A stretch of 64,000 bases of DNA, from contig JACDOX010000156.1 of the NCBI GenBank assembly GCA_014549065.1, positions 1,610,538 through 1,674,537 of the forward strand, read 5' to 3'. Every line of letters starts with the position of its first letter. Within the stretch, counting starts at the first letter, position 1. The notes beneath the pieces are model-generated. The model saw nothing but the letters and a program-made list of their open reading frames with translations. It was not told the DNA's origin and made no database searches. Positions 10,788-22,864 of this stretch are shown piece by piece. The DNA is from Cardinalis cardinalis (Eukaryota; Chordata; Aves; Passeriformes; Cardinalidae). The translations under genes and the position numbers were made by a program.

Positions 10788-13502
10788 GTAAGTTAGTTAC
10801 ATAGTATCTGCAGACTGGGTGGAAATGTATTTCCTCTTATTTATAGCCTGGCATGATCATGTAATATCCTTTTTATAAGTAACCCTTCTACTGAGCATAG
10901 TCTCAAAACGTGATATAATCTAAATATTCAATAATGGTTTGGTATAGGATTTCGGGCAGACTGCAGTATTACTAAATTAATTGTTACAGGAAATGTGTAA
11001 CAAAGAATTTTCATACGCTGTTTCAGCCCAAAACCACTGCCTACAGGAATATAGCTTACTCATAGGAAATATAACCAGCAGTGATTAAAAAGAAACAAAC
11101 AAAGCTTCTGCTGGAAAAAGAGTGATGATGATGTCATCATCTAAACCTCTCTTTGTGTTTTAAACAGGGTGGCTCCTTCCCTTTTAAGCTTGTGGGATTT
11201 CCTGCTTTATATGTTTATGTATGCCACACTGGTTGTTTTTGTCCAGCCTCTGCACTTCACAGGAGACTTAGCTAGCTGCTTCCTCTGCCTTTCCTAATGA
11301 TGTGTTTTGATCCATTTCAGGTTTTATGCTTGGTTTCAGTAAGGAGGGCAGCCATATAAGTGGGAAAATGCTGTAGCTGTCCCCACTCAAAATCTGTGTT
11401 CTTTGCCATGATCCCTTGAAAAGAACCTAGGGAGCTGATAAGTGTTAATAATGGTGAAGGAACCAGCTTATAAGATTTTTGCGTAACTGACACACAGGCT
11501 TCATCTCTTTATAAAAACCAAAATTCAGATAATTCCTGTCTGTTTAGCTCCAGGCAAGCTAAGACATATATGCTCCAGAATATGGAGTTTGAGGAAAAAA
11601 GTTAAATTTTTCCTTTTTATACTCCCTTGACTGGTATTAGATAAACAGTGGTATTTCCTGGAACATGATGCTATGTGTTCACTTATTTCCTAACTTCTGA
11701 AAGGCAACTTCAGCAAATACTGTATGATCTGAACTGTCATCTTCTTAACTGCAATATGCTGGGGATTGAAGGAAGGAAATGTTGCTGCNAGTAATTGCTT
11801 GCATTGAATATTTTGGAGCATTTTTACACTAAATGTTGACCTTTAGTCTTATATTCCTGGGGAGACTAATTTGTCAAGATGTGAGACATTTTTCTTCAAT
11901 TTTATTTTGTCATCTATTTGCTATTGAGTATCTGTACACCTGAGTGAAAACTTTACTTAGTTGACAGTTACAAAAAAGGGGCATGAGAGGATGTGTGCAA
12001 CTTGCCAGCAGTGTGCTTGCAGTAATTTAATGTAGCTCCTGACTGAAAAGACTTTTCAGCCTTACAGAATGTTAGCAATAGCTTAATGTGATATTATAGT
12101 TTTTTTCTCTTGTGGTTGAAACATATATGCAGACTTTCCATGAGAAATACATTTAATCTATTATTAACTTGGTAGGCATTTTTTGCTTAAACCATTAATT
12201 TGAAAGTCCCATTTGTACAGTCTTTTGGAGATTCACAGAACTATGGAACTATGAAGGTGTTTCATGTGCTAACCTTATCACTTATATTTACTGCATAACA
12301 TTTAAAACCAGTTCAGATAATATACATATTTCTTTGTCATTGATTAAATGACAAATCTTAACTATCTAACCTGATTTTCGTGAATGACAGGATCCTATTC
12401 CATCGTTCTCTGGGTGCAGGAGGGTATAAACATAAACCTATGCTGCAGAGGTGAAGTGAGAAATACTTAGTAAAATAACTGCAGCACATAACCCTGATTA
12501 AAACAGTTACTACTTCTGATGTAGACAGTGAGATTTCAGTGAAAGTGACTTGGATTTATGCTTGCCTTTGTAACTTCTCATACATTGAGCAGTGGTTAGA
12601 AAGTTCTTCATTTGACTATTGTAACTCAGGATAGTCAAGGTTCAGATCAGTGCATATTCTTGTAGGGAGAGAACCTGCAGATTGTTCTTATGTATGTACA
12701 GGTTAGTCTGTTTTTTAGCAGACTTTGCGTGTTGACTGAGTTCCAAGGTATATGTCCTAGAAAGTCAAGGGTTTCTCCATTTATACCAGATAATAATTTC
12801 ATTCCTTTCTGTTTTCTTTGCTTATCTAATGTTATCAGCAGTGAGTACCTTTGAGTCATTCTCCCACTTGGCATTTGGAAAACAGGGTAGATAGCGAGGT
12901 CTGGAGTAGAACCCGGGTGTTCAAGTTTCTTTCTTGATACTTAATGTAAGCCTGGAAAAACCAATTCAGTTGCAATATAATAGCACAGACAAAAATAGCA
13001 TTTTAATTATAAATCTTTCACATGCCAATATATTTGCTTTCAGTGGCTAAATTATTTTGTTGCATCTAAAAGGAAATTATTCGTGCTTTGCTGTGCTTAG
13101 AATATTTGCAAGAACTAATCAGTGGTTAATTCAGCATTATACAAATATCTGTAGTGATATTTGTGTGCAAGAAAATTATATCTGTGAGGGAAAAATGGGA
13201 TAAAGGAAGGAATTGTGGGGAAATCAGTTCCAAAAGCAGGAAGGGAAAGTGCTTGTCTCCCCTTGGAGTGACTGATGTATCTTGTCACCTTTCAGATATA
13301 TCTATTTGATGGCTTAGTAGTTCCTGACATATCAGGCCTTTTCTGCTCCACTTCCTCAGACTGCCCACCAGCCGTTCCCCATGCTGTCTGTTCCTTTTCC
13401 TGGGCACTCTGTCGCATACATTATGCATACAGGCTTCCAGCAGGTCTCCTGAAATAATGTGTACTTACACAGTGTGTGATGTTCTGTTGTGTTTTTTTCT
13501 AG

Positions 13503-13656
13503 TGGGCCCAAGCGCTATGACTGGACTGGACGGAATTGGGTGTATTCTCATGACAGAGTATCTCTTCATGAACTACTATCAGAAGAGTTTTCAACAGCTT
13601 TAAAAACTAAATTGGATTTGTCCTGCTTAATATATTCTGGGAAAGAAGATACTTGA
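13503..13656 (+). CDS. FXN: FXN exon 5 (frataxin C-terminus and stop)
   Basis: After the long T-rich acceptor GTTTTTTTCTAG the frame reads GPKRYDWTGRNWVYSHD, then RVSLHELLSEEFSTALKTK and LDLSCLIYSGKEDT before a TGA at 13654-13656. It covers the last strand and the C-terminal helix. The arginine equivalent to human R165 (GPKRYDW) is conserved. The C-terminus is one residue longer than human (SGKEDT against SGKDA). Exons 2-5 together give 151 residues in one continuous frame, against 155 for the same human segment. The difference is the five-codon shorter exon 2 and the extra C-terminal residue. Intron 4 (10788-13502) contains one ambiguous base at 11789 and no other feature that I recognise. 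Confidence 0.98.
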
Positions 13657-14625
13657 TTGTATTCTACCTCATGGAAGTTTAAAGACTTTAACCTCAAGCC
13701 AAGCTCTTTCTTAGGCTGAAGTACCTGAGCTTAATTCTGTTGTTTTTCTTGGCATCAATATATTGTGCAACAAAAATGAAAATAACATACTTTTTTCTCT
13801 AGTGCTCAGTCTTTGGATTTCTGTGGGCTTTTTTAATCTGTGCAGTACACATGGTTGAAGTTGCCCATCGTGTCACTTAATTTCTTGCTTTCTTCCTGCA
13901 GAAGTCATGAATTTTTAGTTTCTATAGACTTGTTTGCATGTAATAACTGACTGCCTGGTGACTTCTGACCGGCACACAAACAGTGAACTTTCCTTGGTGA
14001 AACATTCACCCAAAACAAGAAATGCCTGTCAGTTACATTGACATAAATTGTGGTACTGTGAATGTATTGCCTCAAAATTTGTGGCTATTGTAGTACATCA
14101 TAGTCACATTAAACATGTCATAGTGCACATAATGACAGTTTTTTTCTTGGCATTGCAGAACTTGCTATTCTCCAAATTCTAAATTGTAGTGTTTCACCTC
14201 AGGATTTTTATTTTTTTGAGCTAAACTTTAAATTGCTTAGACATTTTTGTGGTTCTGAGTATGATATGGAACTGGAAAAGCTAGTATGTGAAGCTTAAGC
14301 TGTATAGCAATACCTCTGCAAACATTTAATTCTGTTACTGTGCATTTCTCTTTCTCTACCCTTTTGTTCTTCAAAGAGTGAAAATACTTTTTTTTTTGAG
14401 CTAAGCAAAATTAAGTTCATGAAAATTTTCAGTAATTTTATTCTACTGCATTTCTTCAATAGTTTTAGATTATCTTCTTATCACCATGATACAGCAAGTC
14501 TCCCCCTGGTACCGTGCTGATGGAGAAACTTCTTAGAATCAAGTATTGTTCTTAGGCTGATGAAGCTGTCTTCATTAGGCTATTAAATATGTGAAGGAAA
14601 TAAACTATATACTCAAGATCTTGCA
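13657..14625 (+). other. FXN: Probable FXN 3' UTR
   Basis: AT-rich sequence directly after the FXN stop. Candidate polyadenylation hexamers are ATTAAA at 14108-14113, ATTAAA at 14582-14587 and AATAAA at 14599-14604. The canonical AATAAA would give a 3' UTR just under 1 kb. Further AATAAA copies occur at about 15482 and at 16000-16005, the latter followed by TGTTG-containing sequence, so longer UTRs are possible. The end coordinate is an estimate. Confidence 0.5.
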
Positions 14626-17600
14626 ACAAAAACATTTAAAGAAATAATGAACAGCAATACTTCAGCAATTGCACTGTTGTAATATTACAGCTTGCAGATT
14701 TTAACTGTCTATAAAATGGAAGGACCAAATTATTGACTAATGCATGAGGGAAAAATTATACCATGCTCTTGCAGATTGTATGAAAAAATGTTCAGTGCAC
14801 AATATATTTCTTTTTGGTTTCTCTGATGCTGTGGTTAGTTTGGCATGATTCTCTAGCTAGCTTGACAGGTAAGGGTTGATTTTGTCATTGAAAAACAATA
14901 ACTGTAAAGTGTTCTTGCACAGTATTTGCATTTAGAGTATAAGCATTGTTACCTGCTATTTTTCACTACTAAACAGAGAAATGTTTCAGTGGAAGTAGCT
15001 CTTGGTTAATGGTTCATGCTCTGTGCATGTTTTACAATCAATATAAATTTCAGGTCTACTGGATGAGGTAAATACAATGACTCTCTGACCTCATAAGAGT
15101 AAAGCATGTTTTTTCAAAAAAGTACAGGGAGGTAAAAATAGAATATGTTTTTGCTGTTCTGAATTTAGAACACTGAAGATAATTTATAGCATATGGAAAT
15201 ATGTATTTTTATGTAGTTACTTTTATAGTATTTAGCTCGGTCTCCTACAATTTCAGATAGTCATTTAAAGAAGTTTGTATAGAAGTTAATAACTTGATAT
15301 TTGAGTCAAGGATACCTGGTTATTCCTTTGCCTGACCATGTGAAATTATTTTTTCCAATTGACTTCTCCAAAAATTTTTTCCTTAAGTATTTGCATGCAG
15401 TATGACCACTAATATGCATCTGATTTATATTTGGAAGTTAATTTTCCATTCCCTTACATCTGGTAGAAATGTTTATACTGAAATAAAATTGCATGTGAAA
15501 TTCTTAATTCATTATGTAAAGGTGTGATTCGAGAGTTTGATGATAAGGGTGAAGGCCACAGATGTGCATACTTTTGAATTCTTTCTGTTTCGTAAAACAC
15601 ATACTGGAAAGATTCTGTGCAAGTGTGGCCAGTTGACGTGAATTTTGTAAGAGCAGTTCAGCTTTCACAGTTTACATGCCTTGTCCTTCATCTGTAATGC
15701 TACTGCTATTTATGCAAACGATTTCCTGGGTTTAGGTATCTGAGTAACAAATAGCTGAAGATAAATAGTGTCAGCAAGTTAGAATGAGTTTTATCTCGAT
15801 GTACAAAATGAATCATAGGACATGACTCATTTTTTGCTTTAATACTTGCATCTAGTTGTAAGTAGGGGGCAATGGCTCCCATAAGCCATCACACTTGTAC
15901 AATGGAGGCACAGAATGAGCTCTGATCCTAATGTCAGACTGCTTATTGCCCCAAGACAAGTAACACTTCTGTACTGTTTTTTACTTCCGTAACGTACAGA
16001 ATAAAAAGACTGTTGCATAGTTCCCCACTGACATCATGTCAATAGTTTCTTGCTTCACCTCTCCCAAAAGAAATAGCTGAAGGACAATCATTAAATATAG
16101 ACTATGCACAGACCGTATTAATAAGAACCACTGTGTTATGGTCATTACTTTTTTCCACAATGCAGTGCTCCAGTGTTGGTGAAGGAGAACATGCAGAATA
16201 TTTTGGAAGGATGAGTTACCATTTCATAGCTTTACTGGCTGCCTAAGCTCAGTGCATAAATTGGGGTGTGTTGGGCTTTTTTTAGTTATACCAGAATTTT
16301 CATCAGCTGCTAATCTGACCTAAGTTCTTGTCTGGTGATTGCTCATTTTCTTTTCCACTTGTGGGTAATTTGTAAGAAAACATTACCTGTTCTTTGTAGG
16401 ATTTATCCATGTGATAAAATTATTACATCTTATTTCCTTAAAATTTGGCAACTTCAATAAATGGGATAAAGGCCTGTCCTGAAGAGGAGGTACTGGAATA
16501 AAAGAAAGGGGGTTTACAGGAAGGTTTGGTTTGATTGTTTTTAGCTTCTGGTTAGTGTTTGAACTCCGCGATTGTGCTAACCAGCTCTGTAATATGTGGA
16601 AGTCCTGGGAAGGAAGGCAGAGGCTTGCCAGAAAACCTGGAAGAACGTTCAAAATAGTAAAGGAAGCATGGGAGGGGCAGAAGCAAAGTCTATCAGGAAG
16701 AAATTAGCTTTGCCCAACAGCAGATGTCGTTGGCAGGGCAAGGAGAGGTGTGGGGCAAACTGCTTCATGTCGCCCTTTAGGGAATGGTGTTTTAAATTTA
16801 TTCCACACCAGTATATATAATTGTAACCAATCAAACATGTCCAGCCCATTTTGCTATTGAGATTTTTTTTTTTAATTCCTATATAAAGATAAGAAAAAAT
16901 TGTGTGGAGTTACATCCATCTCTCTCCCAAATTGTCTTTTATGTAAATTGTACTGCTGGCAGTTGTAGAACAAAGACAGTATTCATGCTTTTTACTAAGG
17001 GAGGTGACCAGTGGAGGTTGCTTTGCTGCTGATAGGATAAACAGAGCCATGAACAGTTAAAGTATTCTAAACAGTTCCTAACTGCAAACTTTTTTTTTTA
17101 AATTCAGGTTAAGGGAAGATAGACAAGTTTAGATTAGAAAACAATATATATTTAAAATAAGGCATATAATGTTGTTGCCCTCTCCAGTTTGCTGAATTGA
17201 TTTTAAAATTGTTTGTGTTGAGGTAATTATGCAAAGTGATCAGTAACACAGTGAATAAGTTTGCAAGCATTGTTACTTTCCAGATGTAGGCTCTTCTGCT
17301 AGCCATTAATGTTCTCTACTGTTGTAGTAAAAGAAATCAGTTATATATTTAATGTGTCCATAGTCTTACTCCTCTTAACAACATTTTAGGAGCATTAACC
17401 AGACATCCTAAGGCCACTTTTACAAAAGATTTTGAGAACTAACAGATGAAGTTTTAAAACATTCATTAAGGAAAAAGGCACCCACCACAGTGTAAACCAA
17501 GTAATCTGACACATACCTGGAAGTAAAACTAAATTTCCATTTTTTGTGCCTTGATTCTGCCTAAAAGCAATATTGCATTACGTGCTGATCATAGAATTAG

Positions 17601-18589
17601 TCTGTAGGTGACTGAAAACACCAAGTTTATAAATTAGCCCTGATTTAGTCTTTCTTTTTTTCCCTCTGATTTTTGCTGTTGAGGCTTTTAGACTGAAATG
17701 AGCACTTGAAGGCTAGTGTATGCCCTTGCAGGTTAATAATTAACAATAGCTAGAAGCAGGCCTTTCCATACAATATCTGAATGCAGTTTCATATTTGCTC
17801 TAATAAAATAGGTTCTTTCAGGGCCTCCTTCCAAAGTCCAGCCCCTTCACAAAGAATACTGTTTGCCTTCCTTATCTTACTTCCTGTATGAGATACAGTG
17901 CATGAACTGTACCTATTGAGGAAGAAATTTACCTGAATTAGAAATGCAGTGGGAATCTAGTATATTTCTCACCTGCAAATAGCAACAAACCATAAAACTT
18001 TAAGTAGACTTTGTTCCGCAGGCCTGATACGGGTGGGAGTGTGCTGTTTAATTTTAGAGGGGCTTTGCAAGGGGTTTAACTGTCCACCAGATAAGACAGC
18101 AGATAAGGAATTCCTGGTGACATTTGGTGCTTTACAATGCAAAAGAAATACGACTCCAAAGAATCCTGACAGGGCTGTTTGGCCTTGCCTTTCTCACCTC
18201 AGCTGCAGGACAGCAGTGATGCTGAAAGCTGATACCTGTGGAATGCCAGCCTGGAGTGTATTTCTCTCATGGTATGTTGCAGTTTCGGTAACAGTATTGG
18301 TGGACTTGCACAGTGACACGGGGTGTTCCGGCCTGGAAATGGAACTACTCTGCCTTCTGCTAATCCTGGATCTTTCAGCTGAGAGTGATGATGTGAACAG
18401 AGCTCTCCCGAGCTGTCAATAAAGTGGCCGCAGCTATTCTGTGGTAAAGAGCAGGGAAAAGCAGATTGAGAGGCGTACGTGGAACACTGCGCTGTGGTGT
18501 TAAAGGCTGTCTCAGAGGTCTTCCCGTTAGAAAGGTTCAGATGGGCAATGATCCCAAAGTTCCAAACACACTGATGTAAACGGAAAACA
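14626..18589. other. Non-coding DNA between FXN and the next CpG island
   Basis: AT-rich sequence. I found no exon with recognisable similarity and no clear interspersed repeat. The open frame at 18033-18422 (+) has no recognisable domain and lacks a splice context that I trust. Confidence 0.6.
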
Positions 18590-19870
18590 CACCCAAGCGC
18601 TGGGCTGGGTGACGGTGCGCTCTGCAAGCAGCGACCGGGCTCCGCCGTGCCCGCCTGTAGGTCCGCTCTGCTCCCTGGGCCCGGCGCGGGGTGCCTTGGG
18701 CACGGCCGGGGACCAGACCGCGAGGGCAGAGCCGGGGTCCCCTGCCGGGAGACGGGACGGCCAGAGAAAAGCCGGGGGGCGGGGCGGCCTTGCCGCGGTG
18801 ACTCAGCGGCGCGGAGTACCGGGCTGCGACCGGTATTTCCTGTTCCCCTGCCGCCGCCGCGGTGTTGGTGTGTGCGGGCGTGGGCCGGGGAGCCGGGCGA
18901 AGGCACCCCTGGACTGGAGGGGCAGCAGCCGCAGGTGGGGGCGCGCCTAAAGAGGGGGCGCGCCGCCCTCCCCGTCCGGCCGCCACCGCCCCTCCTCTGC
19001 CGTGCCCTGCCCTCCCCATCCTTCCCCTCTCCTCCCCACCTGGGGGCGAGGCCGGCACCTGCGGCGGGAGCCCGCCCCGGCGTGGCCGCGCCGCCCCCGC
19101 CCGCGCCCCGCAGGAAATCGCCCGACTCGGCGGGAGCGGCCACAGCGGACCCGGACCCAGCCTCAGCCTCGTCCCCAGTCCCAGCCTCGACCCTGCGCTC
19201 GGAATCGACGCCCCAGTAGCTGCCCTCTCCGGGGCAGCAGGGCAAGGCGCAGTCCCAGCGCCGGGGCGCCTCTGGGACTTCTGCTCCCGCTGCCGGACGC
19301 CCTCCGCGAGCAGGCGAGTATCCCCGCGGGATGTCCCCGCCCCGAACCCGCGCTCATCGCCGCTTCCCTGCCCCCGGGCAGGTGCGGTGCCCCCCGGCAC
19401 CCCCTGTCCCCCGCGGCCGGTGCCTCCGCTCCCCGCCCCGGGGCCCGCGCTGCGGCCACGAGCTGCCCGGCTTCTCCTTCTCGTTCCTTTGTGTGCTTTG
19501 GCTTTTATCGCCCTGTTGCCTGCGCTCCTCAGGCGCGCTTTGCCGCCTTTGTCCGCGGAGTCGGACCCGCCGCGCCCCCGCGGAGCCCCCCAGGCCGGTC
19601 CCGCGCCCGCCGCGCACCTGGGCGGCGCGAACAGCCGGGCTCGGCCGGGGATCGGCTTTTCTCTAACGGGATTAAGCGGCTCTCGGTGACTTTTTCCGTG
19701 ATAAGTACTTTCCGGGAGAGCGCGATACTACGTGGAAAGTGGGAGCGATGTCACCGGCGAGTCGGGGTGTTTGTTTACCCGGGTTACTCCCGGGGGGGCC
19801 GCTGGGGGGGCGGATCCCCCGGGCAGCGCCCGCCGCCGCTGTCGGGGGCTTGGGCTGCCTTTGTTGCACA
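18590..19870. promoter_or_regulatory. TJP2: Large CpG island, candidate distal TJP2 promoter
   Basis: About 1.3 kb of very GC- and CpG-rich DNA starts roughly 5 kb downstream of the FXN stop. Sp1-like GGGCGG boxes are frequent, and TGACTCAGC at 18799-18807 fits an AP-1/NRF2-type site. No protein is recognisable: the long open frames on both strands (up to 358 codons) are Pro/Arg/Ala-rich, overlap each other and look composition-driven. Two possible + strand donors are CAG|GTGCGG at 19381/19382 and CAG|GTACAT at 20069/20070. From an ATG at 19331 the first of these closes a 17-codon frame in phase 0 (MSPPRTRAHRRFPAPGQ), compatible with the TJP2 acceptor at 59932. A non-coding leader splicing to a downstream exon is equally possible. 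TJP2 is the only identified downstream + strand gene, so the link to TJP2 is inferred from position alone. A promoter for a minus-strand non-coding RNA is the alternative. Confidence 0.55.
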
Positions 19871-22428
19871 GAGAATTCCTGAAATCTTTATGTTGGCACG
19901 TCCCGAGTGGATTCCAGCCGTGCCTTGGGCTTTGACTAACCGGGTCAGGGGAAGTTTCAAGTTAACAGGGAACCATGAAACAAAGGACAGGCAGTTCCAG
20001 AAGACAAATGCTTTAACTGCCGTGTTAAATAGCCTTGGCATCGGCTGTGTTTGCGGTGCTGGAGACCAGGTACATTAGATTTTCACCCTGGAGTGCCAAG
20101 GTTGATCTATCAGTGGCATGCAGTTGCTTTAGTTGACAACTCTGCCCTTACTTACCCCGTACTTGAAACCTGTTTGGCTTTTTTTCCAGCATGGGAAAGT
20201 ACATGCTGTTTGAACATACTATGTAAGAGTCATAGACAGACTCTCACAGAAAATCAGAACACTTTCATGCTTCGGTGTTGCTTTCTAGTAGTTATTCACT
20301 TGAAACAGAGCGAATCTCTGAATTATCTGCTCCCTAGCTTCAGTTCATAAAATTGCGTCGGTTTCCACAGCTAAGATGATTCTCGAGGGCTCTTGGTCCC
20401 ACAGCTGTGCTCCAGCAGAGGCTGCAAATGTCTGTTTTTTTTAACCTTCGGAGGTAATTATCAAGGTCGCATCATTTGCAACACAGTAGATTACTTTTTT
20501 TTTTGTTCTGTAAAATTTTAAAGATTGAGAACTGTGATTCACCTATAGTTCGAAAAATAAAAGAGAAACTATTATGTGCAAAACTGCGTCTTTAATTTGT
20601 GAAGCATTTGTCGTCTAAGGCTTTTAACTATCAGCTCTTTCAAATAGTGATACTTGTCGGGATTCAGGAAGTCCTGACGTTGCAGGAATGAGGTACTGAA
20701 AGGCAAAGGAGATTTGCTTGTGTAAATTAATACTAATTGAGAGATCATCAGGCTGCTTTAAGGGACTTTGAAATGTTTTTTATTTAGTAAGCATGTGTGT
20801 GCCACTTAGACACGGTCAGTAAGATTTATACTTAGTATAACATTATTATGAGGATTATGAGGGCTGTCTTTAGCCTTCTGATGAAGTTTTCTGCATATAT
20901 TTGATTTTTAGGTGAGTTTACATGCAAACATCTTAGGCCCTAAACATTGGTTTCAATTAGCTGCAGTGACTTCTTTGCCCTTTATGAAAAGATGACACTG
21001 TGGACTGGAGAACCTGTATCTAATTGTGTTTTGCTATTGCCCTGTATCACTGGCAGTTACTGCTGAGGTGTCACTGCACTGGATTTCTGTGAGACTAAAG
21101 GCAAGTGTTGGGAATTATGCAGCAGAATTGGGGTGATCCCTATACTTTGCATGAACTATAATCTAAAATAGATCTTTTCAGAATGAAGCATCCAAGTAAT
21201 AGAATGTATGATACTTTTTTGTTTGCTTAATCCCCCCTTTTCCTGGTTCCATGTCCTCTAAGGACAACCAGGAAATCTTTCTTAGTGATTAAAACAATGT
21301 TTAGGTAGTTCCACATCTCACAAAACGGGATGTGCTGTACCTTTACAAAACCTATATGCTTAAAAGCATTAGAAAGCTCCTGGAACACAGTAATCCTCAA
21401 ATGAGGAACGGCCTACTATTCCGGGACTACTTCAAAGCTGCATTTAACTTAGAGCAAAAATCGGGGTGATAGCATTTGTGTGTGTGTTTTAATAGTTACC
21501 AATCTTGTCTCACTCCAGAACTTCCTTGTAGGGTAAAGGAGATCTCATGTTACAAGACTGGTCACTTTTAATTGTTGAAATAACAGTATTTAAGTACTCC
21601 TGGGTGGGTGTAACTTTTGTCACACTGTGTCTGCGGCAGTTTCATCCCATTGTAGTAGTCTTGGAATTGGTCACTCTAATGACCGGGGGAACAGAGCGCA
21701 TGTTAGAACAGCTACAGGTCTGTCAGGTTAGAGATTTTCAAGTCTAGTTTATTTTCAAATAGGTAGGAAATTTCTAATTGCTGGGGAAATTTTAATTTTT
21801 TTAATTTGACAATTGATCTTTGGCATCAGCTGTAGAAAGGCTGTGGATCTTAATCCCAGATTGCAGTGGATTTCTGTGAATTTTGGAAGACTTCTCAAAG
21901 ATGAGACAATCTATTTATAAAACAGATATTTATGGCAGTAAGTATATAGGGCATAATTTTGTTTTCTAATAGATGAATCTTACCATAGTGAAGACTGTTT
22001 GCAAATGCTGTGTTACCTACAAAGATTGGAGCAGTGACATGGGGAGGACTGGTTTTGCATGACTGTGCTGGCATACACGCACCAGTGCACGTCATCTTTC
22101 GGAGTCTAAGGTTCAGTCTCGGTCTCATGACCAAGTGCACTAAATGCGTTGAGAACTTACATGGTCAAAATAGAGCTGTTCAACCATGGGACGCTTTTCT
22201 CAATTATCTAACCCTGTCCTCTTCCTCAGAAAGATCAGCACTATGTTGGATACCTATGTCAGCTCCCTTGAAAACTTTGCTTACTGCTTGTTCTCAGAGT
22301 CTTTGAAGCCTTCTGTTGCTCTTTAATTGTCTTTTACCAGTACTTGGGTCATCCTGGTCCCACTTCAGAAAGTAATTTTTTTTCCAGAGTCAGTAAATTA
22401 TGATTTAGAACCTGCTGCAATTATGTTG

Positions 22429-22612
22429 GTATTTTTGTTTAGGGTTTTTTATTTGTTTATTATTTGGGGGGGAGGGGGTTTAGTCTAATTTGGGGTTTCT
22501 TTTGTTATTATTTTTGGTGGTTTGTGCCTTTTTTTGTTGTTTTGCTTTGTGTATTTTTTGGGTTTGGTTGTGGGTGGGGGGTTTGTTTTAGGTTTTTTTT
22601 TTTTAGCAGACA
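22429..22612 (+). repeat. G/T-rich low-complexity tract
   Basis: About 180 bases composed almost only of G and T on the + strand, with interspersed runs such as GGGGGGGAGGGGG and TTTGTTGTTTTG. It is not a clean tandem repeat. Similar tracts occur at 1171, 39615 and 45190 on the same strand. Confidence 0.85.
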
Positions 22613-22840
22613 AAGCCACCATTCAGCGCTAGAGAGCTGAGGTTATTTTTTACTTCAATATTACATAATTTAAACAAGTGCTAACTGCAGCATTGTAATT
22701 TAACAGCTTGATGCAGTAGCAAAGTATACTCAGGTCGTTTAATGCCTTAAGCTATTAATGTTTGGGTTGGGTTTTAGTTGTCTTGTTATTGGGATTTTTT
22801 TCTTTTATTTTTCTTTTTATACCGATTGCTTTTTGTAAGC

Positions 22841-22864
22841 TTTTTTTTTTTTTTTTTTTTTTTT
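22841..22864 (+). repeat. Poly(T) homopolymer, 24 bases
   Basis: An uninterrupted run of 24 T preceded by GTAAGC and followed by ATCTCG. No retrotransposon body is recognisable next to it on either strand. Confidence 0.9.

Noticed and set aside
18199..20078. Open frames of 287-358 codons in the CpG island at 18.6-19.9 kb
   Set aside because: GC-rich DNA lacks stop codons. The frames overlap on both strands, are low complexity and show no recognisable domain.
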